Part shown: positions 22,250 through 34,150 of the stretch, piece after piece | How the letters are laid out: every line of letters begins with the position of its first letter | Position numbering within the stretch: position 1 is the stretch's first letter | From: Maratus speciosus | Taxonomy: Eukaryota > Arthropoda > Arachnida > Araneae > Salticidae | NCBI GenBank assembly: GCA_963932465.1 | Contig: OZ010792.1 | Span: 2,108,001-2,172,000 of the forward strand | Direction of reading: 5' to 3' | Length of the DNA: 64,000 nucleotides | Notes under the pieces: generated by a model | What the model was told of the DNA's origin: nothing | Database searches by the model: none | Seen by the model: the letters and a program-made list of their open reading frames with translations, nothing else | Position numbers and translations under genes: made by a program

Positions 22250-23810
22250 ATGCTAATAGTAGAGCTAGCAATGTCAAAAACACATGATTTTAGCAAGGTT
22301 CATTTTTCTATATGACCTTCCATTTTATGGTGTAGTATGATTGTGGACAATCTGGCTGGCAGGAGACGTTGTGTTTACCTGTAGGAGTAGGGTTTATGCA
22401 GGTGAAGACTTGAAAATTACGTCATTTTAGCATGACTTTTGTCTATAAAGTCTGTTTCTACTAACTATTCATGAAAATAATCAATTATTGCAACGTTGCT
22501 AAGACCCTGCCAGATCCCCATTTATAGATTAAAAATCGCCATCCTCACGTCATTTTAGCAAGCTTGAAAATTGTAACATTTGGTTCAACTCTTTGGCTAT
22601 CAGACAACCTATAATTGCCAGACACAAATTCGGTTTCAAAGTTAATGCCAGATGGCTTCAAATATAATAACGAAAGTGTCTGAAGATTGGTTTATAGGTA
22701 AAATTTAAAAAAATGTCCACGTCATTTTAGCAAACTTGAAAATTGTAACATATTACTCTTTGGCTATCAGACAACCTATAATTTGCCAGACACAAATTAG
22801 GTTGTAAAGTTAATGTCAGAAGGCTTTAAATCTGGCAACGAAAGTGCGTGTTTGAAGAAGTTTATAGGTAAAAAAAGTATGTCTCCTTCATGTCATTTTA
22901 GCAAGCTTGAAAACTGTAACATATTACTCTTTGGCTATCAGACAACCTATTATTAATTTGCCAGACACAAATTTGGTTGCAAAGTTAATGCCAGATGACT
23001 TTAAATCTGGCAGTGAAAGACCCTAGATGAGTAGTTTATAAGTAAAGTTAAAAAAAAGTCATCTTTACGTCATTTTAGCAAGCTTAAAAATTGCAATATA
23101 TTACTCTTTTGCTGCCAGATTTAAAGTCGCCTGGCATTAATTTGTGTCTGGCAAATTATAGTTTTTTTTATAGCCAAAGAGTAATATGTTACAATTTTTA
23201 AGCTTGCTAAAATGACGTGAAGATGAGAAATTTTTTTAAACCTATAAACCACTCTTCAAACAGGCACTTTCTTTGCCAGCTTTAAAGCCGTCTGGCATTA
23301 ACTTTGCAACCGAATTTGTATCTGGCAAATTAATTGTAGGTTGTCTGGTATATGTTGCAATTTTTAAGCTTGTTAAAATAATGTGAAGGGGACATATTTT
23401 TTTAACCTATAAACCATTCTTCAAACTATCGAATTTGTGTCTGGCAAATTAATATTATAGGTTGTCTGATAGCCAAAGAATATGTTACAATTTTCAAGCT
23501 TGCTAAAATGACATGTTTTTTAAAATATAAATTGGGATCTGGCAGGGTCTTAGCAACTTTGGCAATAATGGATTAATATCATGAATATTTAGTAGAAACA
23601 GATGTTATAAACAAGTCATGCTAAAATGTCGTAATTTTGAAGTTTTTTCACCTGCATAACCTCTACTCCCACAGTTAAACGCAACATCTCCCGCCAGCCA
23701 GGCCATCTGCATATGTGCTACACCATAAAATGGAAGAGCATATAGAAAAATGAGCCTAACTAAAATCAAGTGACAAACGTTGCTAGTTCTTAGACCATAA
23801 GAGACATTTA
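22250..23810. mobile_element. 1.55-kb palindrome of inverted tandem arrays
   Basis: The left half holds four units beginning CGTCATTTTAGCAAGCTTG at 22548, 22720, 22891 and 23068 (periods 172, 171 and 177). The right half holds the inverse (CAAGCTTGCTAAAATGACGT and variants) near 23200, 23370, 23500 and 23615. The symmetry centre is near 23140. Outer arms also match: TTCATTTTTCTATATG near 22301 versus its inverse near 23735, and ATTTTATGGTGTAG near 22323 versus near 23715. This is the structure of a foldback (Galileo/FB-like) element. No gene is seen. Confidence 0.8.
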
Positions 23811-24417
23811 CAACTTCATGCCTGTAGTTTAAATTGAGTTTTATTTTATTGCATAATACTCATTTGCTCTTTTAAATACATAATTATAGTGATATAATAA
23901 AATAGTTTGTGAAAGTATATAATGTTATGTTTTTTAAATCATCACTTTCACACCAACAATGCTTATTTTTTTCGAATGTTTCATTTGGCAAAATCTGTTA
24001 CATTTGATGACAATAGTGTGGTAACATGGAAATGTATACGAAATGCTGCTATGATCACAAAGAGCTATTGATTATTCAATCTGAATCTTTCGATTAGGCA
24101 TTAAGCAATTAAATTGAATTATGAATAAAAGTGCCATGTGCAATGCTTTACTTTTAAGGGGGACCAAACTAGTCGCCAGAAGTGATTAGTTATTATAGAT
24201 TAATGTATGTTTCCATCAATAAAATTTGAATTTCTGATAGCTTTTTGAAAATATTTTTATACCTGCTTCAAAGCTCATCTGTGTGGAATTGTGTGTTAAA
24301 TTTCAGCTGTTTTTTCATATGCAGAATATTATTTTTAAATATATAGAGTATGTAGTTTGTAAATATATAGTTTTTGTATATGCTGCACCCTTGTGCGACA
24401 TGCATACCCTGATTTTT
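23811..24417. other. No recognised feature
   Basis: AT-rich sequence between two repeat elements. No supported gene or array. Confidence 0.35.
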
Positions 24418-25114
24418 AGGTGCGTTCGTAATTATATAAATACGTAGCACCTATAGTCGTCGTTCAGTCCGTCCGTCTGTCCGTCCGTCTGTCCGCATGT
24501 AACAGAGCAAAAACTACCCAACCGAATAGTCTGAAATTTCAAATATGTGATTGTTGCAAAATTTTGTCGAGCCATTTCAAATTTTAGGAAAATCGGATGT
24601 ATAGTTTAATTACAGGGACAGTCAAAAGTTTTTCTTTACATTACGGCCAATGGGAAAAATTATTGCAAGTGGATTTTAATGATATTAGAGCCTTCCGAAT
24701 GATCTGAAATTTTAAAGATATAATTGTTGCAAAATTTTGTCGAGCCATTTCAAATTTTAGGAAAATCGGATGTATAGTTTAATTACAGGGACAGCCAAAA
24801 GTTTTTCTTTACATTACGGCCAATGGGAAAAATTATTGCAAGTGGATTTTAATGGTATTAGAGCCTTCCGAATGATCTGAAATTTTAAAGATATAATTGT
24901 TGCAAAATTTTGTTGAGCTATTTCAAATTTTAGGAAAATCGGATGTATAGTTTAATTACAGGGACAGTCAAAAGTGTTCCGAAAAAATTATTCGAAGTGC
25001 ATTTTAATGATGTATCAGACTATGCACGTTATGAAGTGCAAAAAATTATACATTCAGTACAATATGGGGTGCAAAAAATAATTTTAAAACTAGTTATAGT
25101 ACGAACGCACCTCA
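24418..25114. mobile_element. TIR element carrying 173-bp tandem units
   Basis: AGGTGCGTTCGT at 24418 is matched by ACGAACGCACCT ending at 25114. Inside, TTGTTGCAAAATTTTGT recurs at 24551, 24724 and 24897, exactly 173 bp apart, each unit also containing TTTAATTACAGGGACAGTC. A GTCCGTCCGTCTGTCC-rich stretch lies near 24465-24495. The CAGGGACAGTCAAAAGT word resembles the units at 38.4-40.6 kb, so these elements appear related. I could not identify a target duplication with confidence. Confidence 0.7.
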
Positions 25115-25769
25115 TTTGCCACGTTTGACGAGCAATTTCCAACTTGTTAATTTCACATTTGGAGAACAAAAAAAATTTAACAAAAAATAAGAGAAAAACA
25201 TTTCAAACAGGTTACATTCTATTAAAATCTAAAAATCAATACTAATATTGAACTAGCAAAAGCCATGCCTTGTTTGAATTCACGAAGCATTATTTAATAA
25301 GATAAACATTTGAAAGTAACAATATTTTTTTATATTATTTTTGCATCTTTATTAAGCAAGAACATTATTTTATGTTTTGGCGCATTTTAATTTTAGAAAT
25401 GTAAATTCAGCCAAATAACTAAGAATTTCCTCGGAATTTTTTATTTATGATATAAGACTGGTATAAATAAAAATATTTTCGAAGCAAAATTTTACAAAAT
25501 ATTTTTAAATTTTTAAATAAAATCTCTTTTAAAGATGTTTTTACATTTTACAATAGCCTCTGGTGGTATCTCAAATGGTTTGAAATAGGTATATTTCCAA
25601 TCTTTGTAATTCACATCAAATAATCTTTGATAGCTATCTTAGAATAATATATTCCAAGAGAGCTTGAAGAAAGTTACTTCTTCAAAATCCTATTTTCTGG
25701 AAAAACATTTGAAATCTGCCCTGGTTGATACTAAGAATTATTAGCTCTAAAACTTTTCATTCTAATTTC
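25115..25769. other. Probable 3' flank of the second Helitron gene
   Basis: No independent gene is recognised. The word CAATACTAATATTG near 25232 faintly resembles a Helentron-type terminus, but I would not call an end from it. Confidence 0.3.
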
Positions 25770-26223
25770 TTCTTTTTTTCTGCATGTTAGCATACGAGAA
25801 TTTTTGATATTGTAGAATCTCTCGTAAGGAAATTTTCTATTGAATGCTAAACCTTGAAGGGTTTTCACTCTCGACAACGCTACATACGTTAAGCCAACTG
25901 ATATCTCTTTATCCCCAATATCTACAACTGCTTTATTTAATGTTAAACCTTGGGATTTATCAATTGTAACTGCAAAAGCTAACTGCAGAGGAAATTGTTT
26001 TCTTGAGCAATTTATATTTCCATTTTTTCAGAATTTAGTTATTGGTGGAATCAGAACGCAGCCATTCTCATAAGTTGAATGACTGTAGTTTTCAAATTTA
26101 ACCATGATTATTCGCAGCATCTGGTCTGGTGGCCCGTGATTTTCTTCATAAATAATATCTGCAACATAGCCTAAAGCCCCATTTACTAAACCTTTTTCGG
26201 TCCACAAATTAGAATGTAACATT
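25770..26223 (-). pseudogene. Helitron 2, helicase C-terminal piece
   Basis: Resumes with KVMLHSNLWTEKGLVNGALG after the 26231-26953 insertion. It continues past 26028 in another frame with QFPLQLAFAVTIDKSQGLTL and VGLTYVALSRVKTLQGLAF, the last helicase motifs. No EEP nuclease or protease follows. Confidence 0.8.
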
Positions 26224-26230
26224 ACTTTAG

Positions 26231-26953
26231 CAAAGAACGTAGAGGTAAAGAAGGGAAGGCTTTGGAAACCGTAACTAACCGAAACAGTGCAAACAGCTCT
26301 GCTGGGAAACACACTCAAAGGGGAGATACAATCACAGGCATTCTTCATTGCATCTACCAATTCGCCAAATTTTCTTGTAGTAAACCTAAGATAACATCTT
26401 CGCGCCAATGCCCCGCGAGAATTCAAAACGACATTTCTAGGTCAGTTTGACTTGTGACTTAACAGCGATTGGGACAGATTTTTTAATATGATCTGTTCAT
26501 GTTCTGTTGTTATGATATATTTTCTGTATTGCAAATAGATAGTCGATGAATACGTACGATGGAAACATCTTCAGTGATACAGCACTCTGTAAAATAATAA
26601 ATTTTACGTATCGAAAGTTCCACTTTCACTCGAAATCTAACATAACAACAGATTCATCTAACGTATTCTACAATCTTTGACCTTCAAGGGGTTTCTCCCT
26701 GGGAGAGAAGCTCCATCCACGAAAAGGGGGGGGGGGGGGGAGCACACTGCTTTCGCGGGGACAGCGGTGAGCACAGCGTTACTCCTCATTTTGATAATTA
26801 TCGCTACTGGCGATCACGCAAAAGCGCACCAAGTAAACCCCGAGTTATCTTTCGCCCCTTTATGTGGCTTCTACCGCTTAGCTGTTTCACTGAGGATCGG
26901 GGATTTACATTGCGTCTATGAAAGTTTCCCTTCTTCACGCTTCATTTTCTTTG
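26231..26953. mobile_element. 723-bp non-autonomous hAT-like element
   Basis: ACTTTAG flanks both ends (26224-26230, 26954-26960). The termini CAAAGAACGTAGAGGTAAAG and, from the other side, CAAAGAAAATGAAGCGTGAA are imperfect inverted repeats of about 25 bp that both reach GAAGGG. It interrupts the Helitron helicase between IGSK and VMLHSN. A run of about 14 G lies near 26730. No transposase is present. hAT is favoured from the duplication length (7-8 bp); the family is not identified. Confidence 0.8.
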
Positions 26954-26960
26954 ACTTTAG

Positions 26961-27779
26961 ACCCAATTGATAAAGTAAGAAATGGTTCAAGTCCGTTTGT
27001 CATTTCAGAATCGGCCAACTTTGCTTTAGTACAATTATGAAGAGCTTGAATCAAGGCAACAGGTTGACGCAGTTCTTTTAATTTTTCATTATTATATTCT
27101 TTTACGTCTTTATTCGTTGAAAACAGCCTGAAAGAGACTGTAAGCTTCTATTCATTAATATTTCATAGTCTTCAGTAGTGCATTCTCCATTGCTAATTCG
27201 ATCAAGTATGCTACAAAATATTTGTTGAGTTTCATCTTGCTGGAAGGATGATGATAAAAAAAAAATATTTTTGAATAGTCGAAGAAAATAACAATTGTCC
27301 TTCCAAAAGAAACACTCACTTCCTTGATTTTTGTCACTGTAAAGAGGCCTGTCGTTTACTGGAGGTAGTTGTTTGATATCTCCATATAGATATAAGAACA
27401 TTCCACTAAAAGGTTCATCTTGTTTCGATGGCACAACACTACGTAATCGTAAATCTATTTTTCGCAAAAGACTGCATCCAACCATACTCATTTCACCTAT
27501 AATTATGAATTTACAATTTCGAAACTCCTCCTTAAGTTGACCAATCGAATATGGACTAAGATCTCTTAGCTTTTGATTTAGTCCCAATAAAAGTTTTGAA
27601 TGAATCGTTGATCCATTGACTGCGGCAACACCAGTTGGTGCAAGCAATTGAAAAGAAGATGGACCAAATGTTTCATTTAATCGAGCAGTGAAGTAATGTA
27701 TTAAAGTACTTTTTCCAGAACCTGCTTTTCCTTGGACAACAATTCTTTTTATTGGCATTTCTCGCCTATGACCTTGCAA
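26961..27779 (-). pseudogene. Helitron 2, Pif1-type helicase core
   Basis: VVQGKAGSGKSTLIHYF is Walker A. Walker B reads IIIGEMSMVG, where the family has DEMSMVG, so the catalytic aspartate is replaced by glycine. GDIKQLPPV follows. After a frameshift near 27125 the frame continues through VKEYNNEKLKELRQPVALIQ to the insertion point at 26953-26960. Confidence 0.85.
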
Positions 27780-28885
27780 GAAATTGAGCTGTTCTTCAAA
27801 AATATTTATTATTTTTTTCTGTTCATCGGAAAAGACTTAATTTGGCAAATTAGAAGGAGAAGTGACACAACCACTTTTTTCACTCTCTTTCACCTTTTCA
27901 TTTTCAATAAAATTCTGTAATTTATTAAGCAAATCTGGACTTTGAATGGTATGCCAGTTATACCTTATATCAATGTCCCTTCTGCCCAAATATAATTCAT
28001 CCTGTGCATTATATTGTCTTGAAGTGACATTCATCTAGTCAAATGGTTGATCTATTTCAGTAGATTCAATTTCTCCAAATTCTTCCTCATCTTCCAAATT
28101 TTGCAACAGATATTCTAAATCCAATCTCTGAATTTCATTATTCTCAAAATGCTGTTCATATATAACTTTCCATGAAGTATTATTTGGATTCATAACTTGA
28201 AAATCACGCCAAGGAATATGCAACATAACTTGTTGCTTATAGAAATCTTCATTATTTACATTATTGGGATCATATTTCAATTTCGGTATAATTCTGGGGA
28301 TAAATGTTTTTTTTCTGATACTGAAATTTTCACCGCGTTTATAAACGTTCATGAAATAATTCTACAATGACATATTTTCAAATCTCACTGGGCATTGCTC
28401 GTACTTTTCTAAAATATTTGAAACGGATATGCTTCCATCCTTCTTATTCATATCTAATTGTTCCCATGCGTTCTTTGCTAAATTAATGGTGACAAACTGA
28501 CGAGATGACTTATACAAAGGCCATCCCATTAACACCCAAAATATTTCCTGGGCAGAATAATCACGTTCAGCACACATTTTTATTAAAATCTTCTGAATTA
28601 TCTGCTGAACATTGATATTATCGCGTGATTCTGGAACTGTTTGTCTGATGAAATCTTTCATCCCTTCTAATCTGGGTTCAACTTTGCTAGCATATTTAGC
28701 AATATATTTTAGAACTGCGTGAATGGAAATAACTGCTTGGGAATCCATGTTTGCTCGCCAAATTTTTAAAATTTGTGGGCTATGACTGTTTAAATAAGGA
28801 CTATTTCTTTTTGAAATGTATTCGGGTTCATTAGTAAGGAACTGAATTTTACTTTCGTGAGAACATTCTTTGGGAAATTTGAAAC
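27780..28885 (-). pseudogene. Helitron 2, catalytic tyrosine piece
   Basis: Starts KFPKECS after the hAT insertion. VLKYIAKYASK near 28710 carries the two catalytic tyrosines of the Rep domain. Further conserved blocks include FWVLMGWPLYKSSRQFVTIN. Three in-frame stops (near 28357, 28032 and 27838) interrupt an otherwise continuous frame that runs into the helicase. Confidence 0.82.
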
Positions 28886-29482
28886 GGCATGTGCAGGGGC
28901 GTGCCTAGCAGGGGGGTGTTGGGGGTGTAAACCCCCCCCCCCCCACTTATTTGGAAGAGTTGGTAAAATTTAGAATAGTCGGAAAGTTAAGAACACACCC
29001 TGCAAAAAGTCCCCTCTCACGTCGTCAGTATCATTTCAATTCTCTGGTGTCCGTCTTAAAAAGGGAAAAGAAAGAACTTCTCATGGAAGATTGTGTATGA
29101 TTCTGTGTGGGAGAGAGGGGTTGTCAGAGAGCAGAGGTGATAGAGAGAGAGAGAGAACCGCGTTTCTGAAAATTTGAGGCTTTTGTGAAAGGAAGGAGGA
29201 GGGGGGATTGTTGCAATCTCTATTGTAAGTTTTCCCATGAGCATCTTTAATTGCTCCCTTCTGCTATGGACTGATTCTTAAAATTTAGTGACCTCTTGGC
29301 TCTGGATTTGGCGCTAGTTATTTGAGGTTGCTGCATTTAAAAGATGAAGTCACGGACACACTTTGATCGTGTACACACACATTTCACAGAAAAAATAAAT
29401 TTATATCGTCATATAAGAAAATTTCATCCGAATGAAAACATCGACCTCCAGAAAGGAAAATGGATTCAATGTACAATATGTA

Positions 29483-30838
29483 CCATAATTTCGAGTAGAT
29501 AAGCTGCCCTGGCGTATACGCCGCTACGTCCGAAAATGGTAAAAAAACCTGAAATTCCATCGTATACGCCGCACCGGCATATAAGCCGCACTTATTGAAA
29601 GTGGTGTATGTACTACTATAGACGCCATATTGAAGATTTTCGCGCATTTTTTAGAACCATTTTAAAAATTAGAATTTTAAATTTAATTCAAATAATGAAA
29701 ATAAATAAATAAATAAATAACTTTTGGTTTGTGAATTTATCTAATTGCATCGCTCATTTCAGCCTTGGATTGGCAAGTAGAAATATATTTTATGGAATTC
29801 TTAATATAAAAAATAACGCTAGTATTACAAATAACACTATTTTTTATTCGAATCCATCAATTAAATAACACAACGTAAAATTCTGAAAATAAGTAATGAT
29901 AATCATTTTGACAACATGAACTATTGGCAAAAGTTGGGAGAGACGTATAAAGAGATTTTTTTTAAAATGTCTTCACTACTAACTGTAAACATTAATGTCC
30001 ATTAACAGAAATTAATTGGTACTCGATTTGATATATTCTGTAAATATTTAAAATGAAATGTCCTAAGAAAGTTTTAAAATAAACAAAAATTAAATACATG
30101 CGTTCATTATTGAAAATAAAAAATACAACATTCGCAAATGCGCACACTTAAAGAAAACAAGAGAATCTACTTTCTATTCTATTAAAACTCTGCGATTATG
30201 CAAAACTGAGCATAAAAAAGGATTCCTTAAATGTGTCAGCGACTTCACTTTGCGTAAGTGCAGTAAAAAGAAATTATTGAGCTGCAAGCAAACAGAAAAA
30301 ATAATTTAAAAGAAAAAAAAAAAACGAAAAGCAAAACCCATTTTTTCTTAGCTATTAAAAAATCTCCATTATTAATTGTCCTATTTTGTTCAAATTTTCA
30401 GCAAGTTGCAATAACAGTAAATTAAGCTGTGTAACAAAATTTTATTAAAATATAATAAGTTATTAGAAAATTACAGCTCTCCCCAAAACCCCTAGTTTAT
30501 AAAAAAGAAAAGAGCCATCTGCAGTTTGTTTATTCAACTCTGTGGTGGAGTGGGAAATTGAACGTTATCAGAATGAGATCATTATCTTTGAGTAATACGT
30601 TTCGTTATGCAGAAAGAAACCATGCATAGATTTTTTTTCTTTTTTAATGAAATAAAAAAGAACTTCCCGATATTTTTTTAAATAATTGTTATTTCTAATC
30701 CGTGAAGCATTTTTAATATTGTTTTTCTGGAAAAAATCGTTACTACTTCGTATACGCCGCACCGGCAGATAAGCCGCAAAAGGTAAAATTTAACTTTTAA
30801 ACACGTATAAGCCGCGGCTTATCTACCCGAAATTACGG
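29483..30838. mobile_element. 1.36-kb TA-inserting MITE nested in the hAT
   Basis: Left CCATAATTTCGAGTAGATAA and, read inward from the right, CCGTAATTTCGGGTAGATAA are inverted, each flanked by TA. A subterminal CGCCGCACCGGCAGATAAGC-like word occurs near both ends in opposite relation. No transposase is seen. The TA duplication and ATAAGCCGC words suggest a Tc1/mariner-pogo relative, which is inference. Confidence 0.8.
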
Positions 30839-31136
30839 TAGATATTTTTGCATTTCTATTAGAGGCCTGCATAGTCATATTCAAACAGATCATCCAGATG
30901 TAAAATTCCCTTTTGAAAATGCTCCGGTATAGCCCCCCCCCCTCCCCCCCAAAAAAGCCAGTTTTATTCTTCAAATTGTCATAGACACATGAATTTTGTA
31001 GACAGGTACATCTGGAATAGTAATCATGCTTAAAGTATGTGTTACTCTTTTTGTGAGTGGGTGGGGGCGACCATCTTTAAACCTCGTTCGTTGAAAATTC
31101 CAAAATCAGAGCATTTAAGCATCATCACTCTCCAGG

Positions 31137-32535
31137 TTGGTTCTAACTGTGTCCAAAATTTTCGAAGGAATGGCTAAGCTTATTTCTGAAATTTTACAGT
31201 CAGTTGGAATATCGCTTTCTCAAGCTCGTGCACAGTCTTACGACACCACGTCATCTATGTCCGGCAGCATTTTAGGCTGTCAATCAAAACTTTCAGAAAT
31301 AGCTGGTAGATCTATTTTATACGTACCCTGCCTCGCGCATAAAGTGAATTTATGTGTTGAACATGCGTGCGAAGAAAGCAATATAATAAAATTGTTCTAC
31401 GACAGTATTCAGTATCTATAACTTCTTTTTACTGAGTACAAAGCGATTCGGCATACTGAGAGAGAAAATGGAAGTTCTTCAGAAGAGTCTTACCTTGAAA
31501 TCTTTGTCGAAGACAAGATGGACTATGCGAGTGGATTCAGTCTGAGCTATTTTATTGTCCTATGATGCCCTCATCCATACTCTACTAATTATTTCTGAAG
31601 ACATGAAGGTTAACAAGGATGCTCGAGCTAAGGCGGCAAGGTTAAGAAGCAAAATGATGTCATACGATGTCATTGTTTCTTTACTTGCAATGAAAACAAT
31701 TATGTTTAAGACCAAGTTAGCAATAGAGCAATTGCAACGTGAAGACCTGAACATTTTAGAGGGAACCGACATAATGCAAAAAACTTGCGAAAGGATTCAG
31801 AAACTCCGGAATGATGACGCGGCGGCAATAATGAACATGATTAAGGAAGCTGACAACATCTGCGAGACACATGGAATAAATCAAGATTATGAGTTCAATT
31901 TGCGGCTCAGGCGACGGAGGCCTCCATCGAAGATCGACGAAAATCATGAAACTGTAGTTCTATTTACACGAGAGAATTATTTTAAAGCAGAAATTTTGAA
32001 GGTAGTAGATCGGCTTACAACTGCATTTGGAGACATTCATAAGTTGGTATTTGAAAAGTTAAACCACTGGCCTGTCTCCTGCCATCTAGGATCAAGTATA
32101 GCTCTACTGAGGACATTTCTAAACTATGTCAATTATTCCCTGATGATCTCAAAGATGTAGATAACTTGAAATGTGAAATTGATATCATGTCCTCAGAAAT
32201 AGCTAGTTCTACAAACAATTGGCGCAGCAGCGCAAAAACTTGTGGGGAAGGCTCATTTGTATCCTAACCTTTCTTTGGCCTACAAGTTGGCCTTAATTAT
32301 TCCAGTAACTGTGGCAAGTAATGAAAGAAGTTTCAGCAGGTTAAAGTTAGTAAAAAATTACTTGCGTACCACCGTGTCGGAAGAGCGACTGGACGAACTA
32401 ATGCTATTAACCTGTGAAACAGACATAATTGACATGTTGGATTTAGACAGTGTAGCTGGAAAGTGGGCTATTCTGAAGGATAGGCGGGTGATAATTTTAA
32501 AATGCAGAAGGATAATTTTTAGAATCTTATACTAA
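31137..32535 (+). pseudogene. hAT transposase, DUF4371 type, broken
   Basis: Three frames in order. 31137-31421 carries RAQSYDTTSSMSGSILGCQS and VPCLAHKVNLCVEHAC, as in DUF4371/ZMYM-like hAT transposases. 31555-32160 is the middle region. 32242-32535 carries the hATC dimerisation domain (VASNERSFSRLKLVKNYLRT, SEERLDELMLL). Stops and frameshifts separate them and the N-terminal zinc-finger region is not recognisable, so the element is dead. Confidence 0.88.
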
Positions 32536-33025
32536 TATATATCTTATTTTTAGAAAGCAAGATTTGTCTTTTTATGTATTTTAAAATTTATATACTTACA
32601 TTACACAGCAGCATGCGGTTTTATTTATAGAAACATAAATTCTGAAGTACTTCAACATTCTTAAATTGTTACTTTTGAGAACTGGTTAATGTACGGTACA
32701 TCTGTACACATTTCCTTTTAAATCGTAAGCAGAATCCTAATTAATAACAGGATTCTCAACTCTACTTAGATAGTAAAAGAATTTAAAAAAAATTACATAT
32801 ACTGAATAACAGCATTTAATTTCGACTGTGGTTAAGGAGAATGCAGGTGAACACTTAAGACTTTTAGTGATTTTTATAAATTCACAGTATTGTAGAACAG
32901 TTGACTCCGTCGCTGAGGGGTGGGGGTATCACAAAGCCTTTCTCACCCCCGATCTTGCAGTCGGCAAAATTCACTTCACCCCCCCCCCCCACTAAAACAG
33001 CCTTCGGCACGCCCCTGGGCATGTG

Positions 33026-33582
33026 ACTTCAGAAGAATCTTTTTTCTTTCTCTTACAATAAGCTTTAGAACATTTATGCATTTGTACTGCACGTATTAAG
33101 TGATTATAGTCAGCAGCTTCATCAGGCACATCCGTAAAATGAAATTTAGATGGATGTATATCATAAACTTGATTAGGATCTGGTTGCCAAGTCAATAGGA
33201 ATTCGTCAAAGTATTTTACAATTTTACGTATCTTTTCATCATCATTTGAACTAAGATTGTTTACATCAGAAGCATCTTCAAACCAGAAAAGACCATGCAT
33301 GTGAGGACTACCTCTATGTTGAAACTCAATATGAAACCAAAAGTCCTTGACTTTGAAATATTTCTTAAAAAAATGTTCCATAAAAAAATCCAACCACTTA
33401 TGAAAAAAGTAAGCAACGATTAAAGGATTACAATTCAACAATTTTGATTTTCTGATGAATTCAGAATTTTGGTTACAATTAGTGTAAACATAGTCTGCAT
33501 CAATAATGCGATAAATTTCAGGCCAGTATAAATCAGCTGCACTAAGTGTAATGAAAACAGTAGGAGTTTTGTAATTCCTCAA
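33026..33582 (-). pseudogene. Helitron 2, Rep HUH nuclease piece
   Basis: Opens with KTPTVFITLSAADLYWPEI. The catalytic metal-binding motif is intact as QHRGSPHMHGLFWFED (HMH). It ends at the hAT insertion: the codons for TCR lie on this side and KFPKECS on the other side at 28885, so removing 28894-33017 plus one duplication copy restores CRFKFPKEC, a conserved Helitron block. Confidence 0.85.
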
Positions 33583-34150
33583 CCATGTCTAACAACTCGC
33601 GTGATCTGATAAACCGATAATAGCTCGATGATCTTAAATTAGCATTGAAAGATAAAATCGACTTGTACAATGTAGGATCTTTCTGCAACCGTTCCTGGAG
33701 TTTTTCAACTGTTTCAACATCATGTAGGCGAGAATTTTTTTTAATACAAATAATTCCATTTTGTAATCCTGTCCAATGCATTATGCTATTGAAAGCAAAA
33801 AATCTAAATCTTGGATGCCGTGCAAATCTTCCATTGTCATATATCACAAGAAATTTAAAGTATTCTTTTGGTGTAATTTTACGAACTCTAGCATCTCTAA
33901 GATCACCTCTTCCTGTTGGAAATAACGTAGGAAAAGCTCTACAAATATATCCATCACATGAAAATTCATTTACAGGCTTAGTATCTATCTGAGACCAAGG
34001 AATGACACTGCATTCATCATTTCCTTCTTTAATACCTAACATACTATTTATTGCCTCTCGATTACATCTGAAAGTCACATTTGGGGCTCCGGATTCATAT
34101 ATATTATTTATCCATGGACATTGATCATCTACAGAATTAAGTTTTTTCAA
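33542..34150 (-). pseudogene. Helitron 2, pre-Rep piece
   Basis: 202 codons with the block found before Helitron Rep domains: PWSQIDTKPVNEF, AFPTLFPTGRGDLRDARV, ARHPRFRFFAFN and the start of the Rep domain (SSYYRFIRSRELLDMV). A one-base frameshift near 33590 leads into the next piece. Confidence 0.82.

Larger units (their letters stand above)
28894..33017 (+). mobile_element. 4.1-kb hAT element inserted in Helitron 2
   Basis: Exact 8-bp duplication GGCATGTG (28886-28893, 33018-33025) and perfect 12-bp TIRs CAGGGGCGTGCC / GGCACGCCCCTG. Long C or G runs lie just inside both ends. The interior holds a decayed hAT transposase on the plus strand (31137-32535) and a nested TA-inserting MITE (29483-30838). 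Confidence 0.95.

Noticed and set aside
26677..26970. 97-codon open frame
   Set aside because: It lies within the non-autonomous hAT-like insertion, crosses a G-run and has no recognisable domain.
29056..29244. 62-codon minus-strand frame in the hAT
   Set aside because: Low-complexity sequence across GA-rich repeats, in the wrong orientation for the transposase.
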